From NCBI GenBank assembly GCA_017880745.1, contig JADGRR010000114.1:1-8085 (forward strand): a stretch of 8,085 bases of DNA. The letters are read 5' to 3'. How positions within the stretch are numbered: the stretch's first letter is position 1; the number at the start of each line of letters is the position of its first letter. Source of the DNA: Burkholderiales bacterium (GTDB lineage: Bacteria > Pseudomonadota > Gammaproteobacteria > Burkholderiales > SG8-39). This document shows positions 5,690 to 8,085 of the stretch, one piece after another. The notes beneath the pieces are model-generated. The model made no database searches. It was given only the letters and a program-made list of their open reading frames with translations, and was not told where the DNA came from. Made by a program: the position numbers and the translations under genes.

Positions 5690-6331
5690 ATGAAACGAGC
5701 TTCGTTAACCCTGGCGCTGGCGCTGGTCGCGATCGGCGCGGGCTGTTCTTCCCTCGAGCGTTCGCGTTCTCTGGCGAATCCAAGCACCCCGGCCAAAACC
5801 CTCGCCTCGCAAGTATGCTCGAATTGCCACGGACTCGACGGCAATTCGATCTCGCCCAATTTTCCGAAGCTCGCCGAGCAGCAGCAGGAATATATCGTCG
5901 CGCAGTTGAACCAGTTCAGGAATCATAGGCGCGAGGATCCGCCGGGATTCATATACATGTGGGGAATCAGCCGCAGCCTGACCGACGATCAGATCAAGGG
6001 CCTCGCCGCGTATTTTGCCGAGCAAAAATCGGTATCTCCCGGGAGCGGCAATCCGAAATTGATCGAAGAAGGAAAGCAGATCTTCGACAGCGGGCTTCCG
6101 GCGCAGAATGTTCCACCTTGCAGCACTTGCCACGGAGACCACGGCCAGGGCAACGGCCAATTTCCGCGTGTGGCGAATCAGCATGCCGACTACGCGGTCA
6201 AACAACTCACGGTTTTCCAGCAAACCGAACAAAGACCGGACGGTGTGGCGATGAAAGTGGTCACACATTCGCTCAGCCGCCAGAACATGGAGGCCGTCGC
6301 CGCTTACCTGCAAGACATACCGCCGAAGTAA
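5690..6331 (+). CDS. Di-haem c4-type cytochrome, exported to the periplasm
   Basis: A 213-residue exported electron carrier made of two similar class I cytochrome c domains. Domain 1 (about residues 32-113) has CSNCH (Cys43, Cys46, His47) with Met90 as likely axial ligand. Domain 2 (about 120-213) has CSTCH (Cys144, Cys147, His148) with Met188. Each methionine lies shortly before an S-(L)-(S/T) turn and a helix ending AAYF or AAYL, as in cytochrome c4. Residues 1-18 are a hydrophobic signal sequence. Cys19 follows IGAG, a poor lipobox, so a lipid anchor is possible but uncertain. The start at 5690 is chosen over an in-frame ATG at 5630 because GGAGA at 5679-5683 lies 6 bases before it and the signal peptide then begins MKRASL. 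It follows the cytochrome-porin gene by 83 bases, with no terminator seen, so an operon is likely. Role by analogy with Cyc1: accepts electrons from the porin cytochrome. Confidence 0.88.
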   Translation: MKRASLTLALALVAIGAGCSSLERSRSLANPSTPAKTLASQVCSNCHGLDGNSISPNFPKLAEQQQEYIVAQLNQFRNHRREDPPGFIYMWGISRSLTDDQIKGLAAYFAEQKSVSPGSGNPKLIEEGKQIFDSGLPAQNVPPCSTCHGDHGQGNGQFPRVANQHADYAVKQLTVFQQTEQRPDGVAMKVVTHSLSRQNMEAVAAYLQDIPPK

Positions 6332-6401
6332 CAGCGCGTGCAGGCGGAATCCGGGCCCGCAACCGCGCGAGGCAAGCGCCTTCCAGCTCCGCGCGCTGGT
6401 T

Positions 6402-6500
6402 AAGCGGTATTTCGATCCTGGTCTTCAGCTTAAAGCGGCAGGCCCCATTGCGACCATCAGCCGACGAGCAGGCAACGGGCGCTTGGCGGTCCCGGTAATT
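6402..6500 (-). pseudogene. Decayed 3' fragment of a paralogue of the outer-membrane gene at 7058-7873
   Basis: Read on the minus strand, this stretch encodes RFKLKTRIEIPL, which aligns with RWTLKTIIEIPI at the C-terminus of the intact gene (8 of 12 identical). Weaker similarity runs upstream (DRQAPV ... DGRNGACRF against DRKPWV ... GRGLNDATDRW). At the DNA level 6406-6438 matches 7068-7100 at 28 of 33 positions without gaps. The expected stop codon after the match is missing and no start or signal peptide is found upstream, so it is a remnant. It could come from tandem duplication and decay, or be one side of a duplicated insertion target. Confidence 0.5.
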
Positions 6501-6592
6501 TCTGCCGCAATGGACAGGAGCACGATCTAAGTCTAGTCTGTGCTTGCATACCCCCCGTGTTACCCGACCGGGATTTGAGTTTGGCGGACGTT

Positions 6593-6967
6593 ATGAAGCA
6601 AGCCGCTTACGCTTTGGCTCACCTCGCAATTGTCCTCGCGTTCCTGTCGAGCCCGTCGCTATCGATCGCCCAACAGGAAATTGATGAATCCATGCTTCAA
6701 GAGGCTCGCACAGCGATTGCGCAAGCGCTAGATCGTCCAACCACCGACATTTCCCTCGAAGGACTCAAGCTGGTTCGGGACAATTTCGGGGCGCTCATTT
6801 GTGGGATGGTGAACGGAAAGCGCTTCCTCGTGGGCCCTGCTGGTAAGCCACCGCCGCAGATAGAGGGCATCCTAAGCGCTTCAGTGTTCAATTTTTTGTG
6901 GAACGCGCGCTGCCAAGGCATGTCTGCGTCGGCAGCCACAGAAGCTTTCAGGCGTGACCTGAAATAG
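6593..6967 (+). CDS. Small secreted protein of unknown function
   Basis: 124 residues from the ATG at 6593. I do not recognise the family. Residues 1-26 look like a signal peptide: MKQ, then a long hydrophobic core (AIVLAFLSSPSLSIA), with cleavage likely after SIA. The mature part of about 98 residues is predicted to be periplasmic or secreted. It has exactly two cysteines (Cys70 in GALICGMVNG and Cys107 in WNARCQG) that could form one disulfide, plus a KRFLVGPAGKPPP segment that looks like a strand and turn. The start at 6593 is preferred over an in-frame GTG at 6557 because only the shorter form starts directly with a signal peptide; GGCGGA at 6583-6588 is a possible ribosome binding site. 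Base composition by eye is less GC-rich than cysI. It stands alone, convergent with the minus-strand gene at 7058, and is bracketed by the imperfect repeats 6406-6438 and 7068-7100. Confidence 0.65.
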   Translation: MKQAAYALAHLAIVLAFLSSPSLSIAQQEIDESMLQEARTAIAQALDRPTTDISLEGLKLVRDNFGALICGMVNGKRFLVGPAGKPPPQIEGILSASVFNFLWNARCQGMSASAATEAFRRDLK

Positions 6968-6998
6968 GAGGTCCGCGCCGTCCAGCGTTATGGCTGCA

Positions 6999-7029
6999 TC
7001 GCCCGGGCCAGGAGCCGACCCGGGGGCGA
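6999..7029. terminator. Hairpin between convergent genes
   Basis: TCGCCCGGG at 6999-7007 can pair with CCCGGGGGCGA at 7019-7029, a 9-bp stem with a 2-base bulge and an 11-base loop. It lies 32 bases after the stop of the small secreted protein and 29 bases beyond the stop of the convergent minus-strand gene, a position where a shared terminator would be expected. No T-run directly follows on either strand, so function is uncertain. Confidence 0.35.
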
Positions 7030-7057
7030 GCCAATCGCTAGGAGAATGGCCGCTTTT

Positions 7058-7873
7058 CTAGTCAATAGGTATTTCGATGATGGTCTTCAGCGTCCAGCGG
7101 TCGGTCGCGTCGTTAAGCCCACGCCCGATGCCGATATTGAATACCCAGGGTTTGCGGTCGATGTCGAGAGCGAAATACAGCGTGTGCGACTGTTCCTGGT
7201 GCGGCAGGATATTATTCACCTTCCCTAGCTCGGCGTAATACTCCACGCCCAGCGCGATGCCGGAAGCGACATTGCGCGCGACCTTGACCGACGGGCTGAA
7301 ATCCGGCTTGCCGTCGTGATCGGGCCCGGCCAGCGCCCAACCGAGTATGGGATTCGCGGCGAACAGCCAATCCCTGTCACGATAACCGACTATGGGCCGC
7401 AGCTCGACGGAACGGTTGGATTGCTCGAACTCCGGCGCGACCCATGCGTATTCGACGTTCGCACCCAGGAACCACCCGCGCCCGCCCTCTTTCGGCTGCA
7501 AGGGCAGCCATTTGAGTCGTAGTTTCGGCCCGGCGAAATGCGTAGTGCCCTCGGCATCGCGCGCGTACGGCAGATACAGCCCGGCCTCCAGCTCCTTGGT
7601 CAGGCCGTAGGAAAACTCGGGCGTGAAGCGCAGGCCGTGCCAAGGCGTGATTTCGCGGGGAAAGTCCTGAGTGCTGCGGCCTTTGGGCGTGGTGTTGACG
7701 TGCAACTCAAGCCCGAATTCGCCGGGCTTGTTGATGTCGTCGGTGTAGACCTGGATCTCGTCGATCATCGCGGCACGGGCGGGCAGTGCCGCGCAACCCA
7801 GGGCGGCCGCGAACAGAACGCGCGCAAGCCGCCGCGGCAAAACCCGACACCAATCTGGAGCAGCCAATGCCAT
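7058..7873 (-). CDS. Predicted outer-membrane beta-barrel protein, uncharacterised family
   Basis: 271 residues from the ATG at 7873 (a GTG one codon upstream is also possible). Residues 1-34 form a signal peptide: Arg-rich start (CRVLPRRLAR), hydrophobic core VLFAAALGCAAL, and a PARA cleavage site. The mature protein starts MIDEIQVYTDDINKPGEFGL and continues with many short strands of alternating polarity separated by turns. Examples are FGLELHVNTT, LRFTPEFSYGL, LEAGLYLPYA, FLGANVEYAW and ALGVEYYAEL, a pattern typical of a small outer-membrane barrel. It lacks haem motifs and its C-terminus (IEIPID) does not end in the classical aromatic residue. I recognise it as a conserved hypothetical type in proteobacteria but cannot assign a substrate. 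No good ribosome binding site is seen upstream of 7873, so the exact start is uncertain. A decayed relative of its 3' end lies at 6402-6500. Confidence 0.78.
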   Translation of the reverse strand: MALAAPDWCRVLPRRLARVLFAAALGCAALPARAAMIDEIQVYTDDINKPGEFGLELHVNTTPKGRSTQDFPREITPWHGLRFTPEFSYGLTKELEAGLYLPYARDAEGTTHFAGPKLRLKWLPLQPKEGGRGWFLGANVEYAWVAPEFEQSNRSVELRPIVGYRDRDWLFAANPILGWALAGPDHDGKPDFSPSVKVARNVASGIALGVEYYAELGKVNNILPHQEQSHTLYFALDIDRKPWVFNIGIGRGLNDATDRWTLKTIIEIPID

Positions 7874-7982
7874 CACGCGCCAGGTATTTGTTGAGGACGA
7901 TAAAGCGTGATGTTAGCGCATGAACCACTCGAGCACTGTCCTACGCGACCATCGGACTTGCGCGCTGCGCGCGCCAACCGCA

Positions 7983-8019
7983 TTTTTGGTACGGATAAAA
8001 GGCACCTCCGTACCAAAAA
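7983..8019. repeat. Perfect 13-bp inverted repeat with an 11-base spacer
   Basis: TTTTTGGTACGGA at 7983-7995 is exactly mirrored by TCCGTACCAAAAA at 8007-8019. The A/T runs are on the wrong sides for an intrinsic terminator (T before the stem, A after it), which favours a protein-binding site, a recombination site or the scar of a mobile element. GGATAAAA at 7993-8000 recurs at 8030-8037. It lies about 110 bases upstream of the minus-strand outer-membrane gene, so an operator for that gene is one option. Confidence 0.6.
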
Positions 8020-8085
8020 CACGGTTATGGATAAAATCAACCACGGCTTGAGGTTGCTTTTATACAAGATCGCCGATCGCGTGCG

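Noticed and set aside
6557..6592. Upstream GTG start for the small secreted protein
   Set aside because: It would place 12 charged and polar residues before a normal signal peptide; the ATG at 6593 is more natural.
7958..7976. GC-only hairpin TTGCGCGC ... GCGCGCCAA as a terminator
   Set aside because: The stem is imperfect, there is no adjacent T-run, and no gene ends next to it. Alternating GC sequence gives such hairpins often.
7873..8067. Minus-strand open frame of 64 codons upstream of the outer-membrane gene
   Set aside because: It spans the inverted repeat, has no recognised motif and has no clear ribosome binding site. It was not called as a gene.

Overview
The window looks like chromosomal DNA of a GC-rich betaproteobacterium. 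The main evidence is the first gene pair: a sulfite reductase hemoprotein of the betaproteobacterial CysI type, overlapped by a DUF934 gene, a pairing typical of that class. This placement is inferred from gene content only. No rRNA, tRNA or CRISPR array was seen.

Layout. Positions 16-2206 hold cysI and DUF934, translationally coupled and closed by a GC-rich palindrome; they belong to assimilatory sulfate reduction. Positions 2247-2842 hold a promoter and a TfoX N-terminal-domain protein with a Lys/Ala-rich, histone-H1-like tail. Positions 2921-3571 encode a cytosolic protein with features of a transglutaminase/papain-like fold. Positions 3629-3685 keep only the first 19 codons of what looks like a nitronate monooxygenase gene. 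This remnant is followed by about 270 bases with no recognisable gene.

Positions 4011-6331 are the most interesting part. A 531-residue protein has one CxxCH haem motif just after its signal peptide, followed by a long porin-like region. This is the architecture of Cyc2, the outer-membrane cytochrome-porin of iron oxidisers. Directly downstream lies a secreted di-haem cytochrome of the c4 type. The order matches cyc2-cyc1 in the rus operon of Acidithiobacillus ferrooxidans, so the pair may carry electrons across the outer membrane into the periplasm. The electron donor is not shown by the sequence.

Positions 6332-7057 contain a decayed antisense fragment related to the 3' end of the next minus-strand gene, then a small secreted orphan protein. 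Positions 7058-7873 (minus strand) encode a predicted outer-membrane beta-barrel protein. The last 200 bases hold no convincing gene but contain a perfect 13-bp inverted repeat. The gene remnants on both sides of the cytochrome pair suggest that 3.6-7.1 kb is a rearranged, accessory part of the chromosome.
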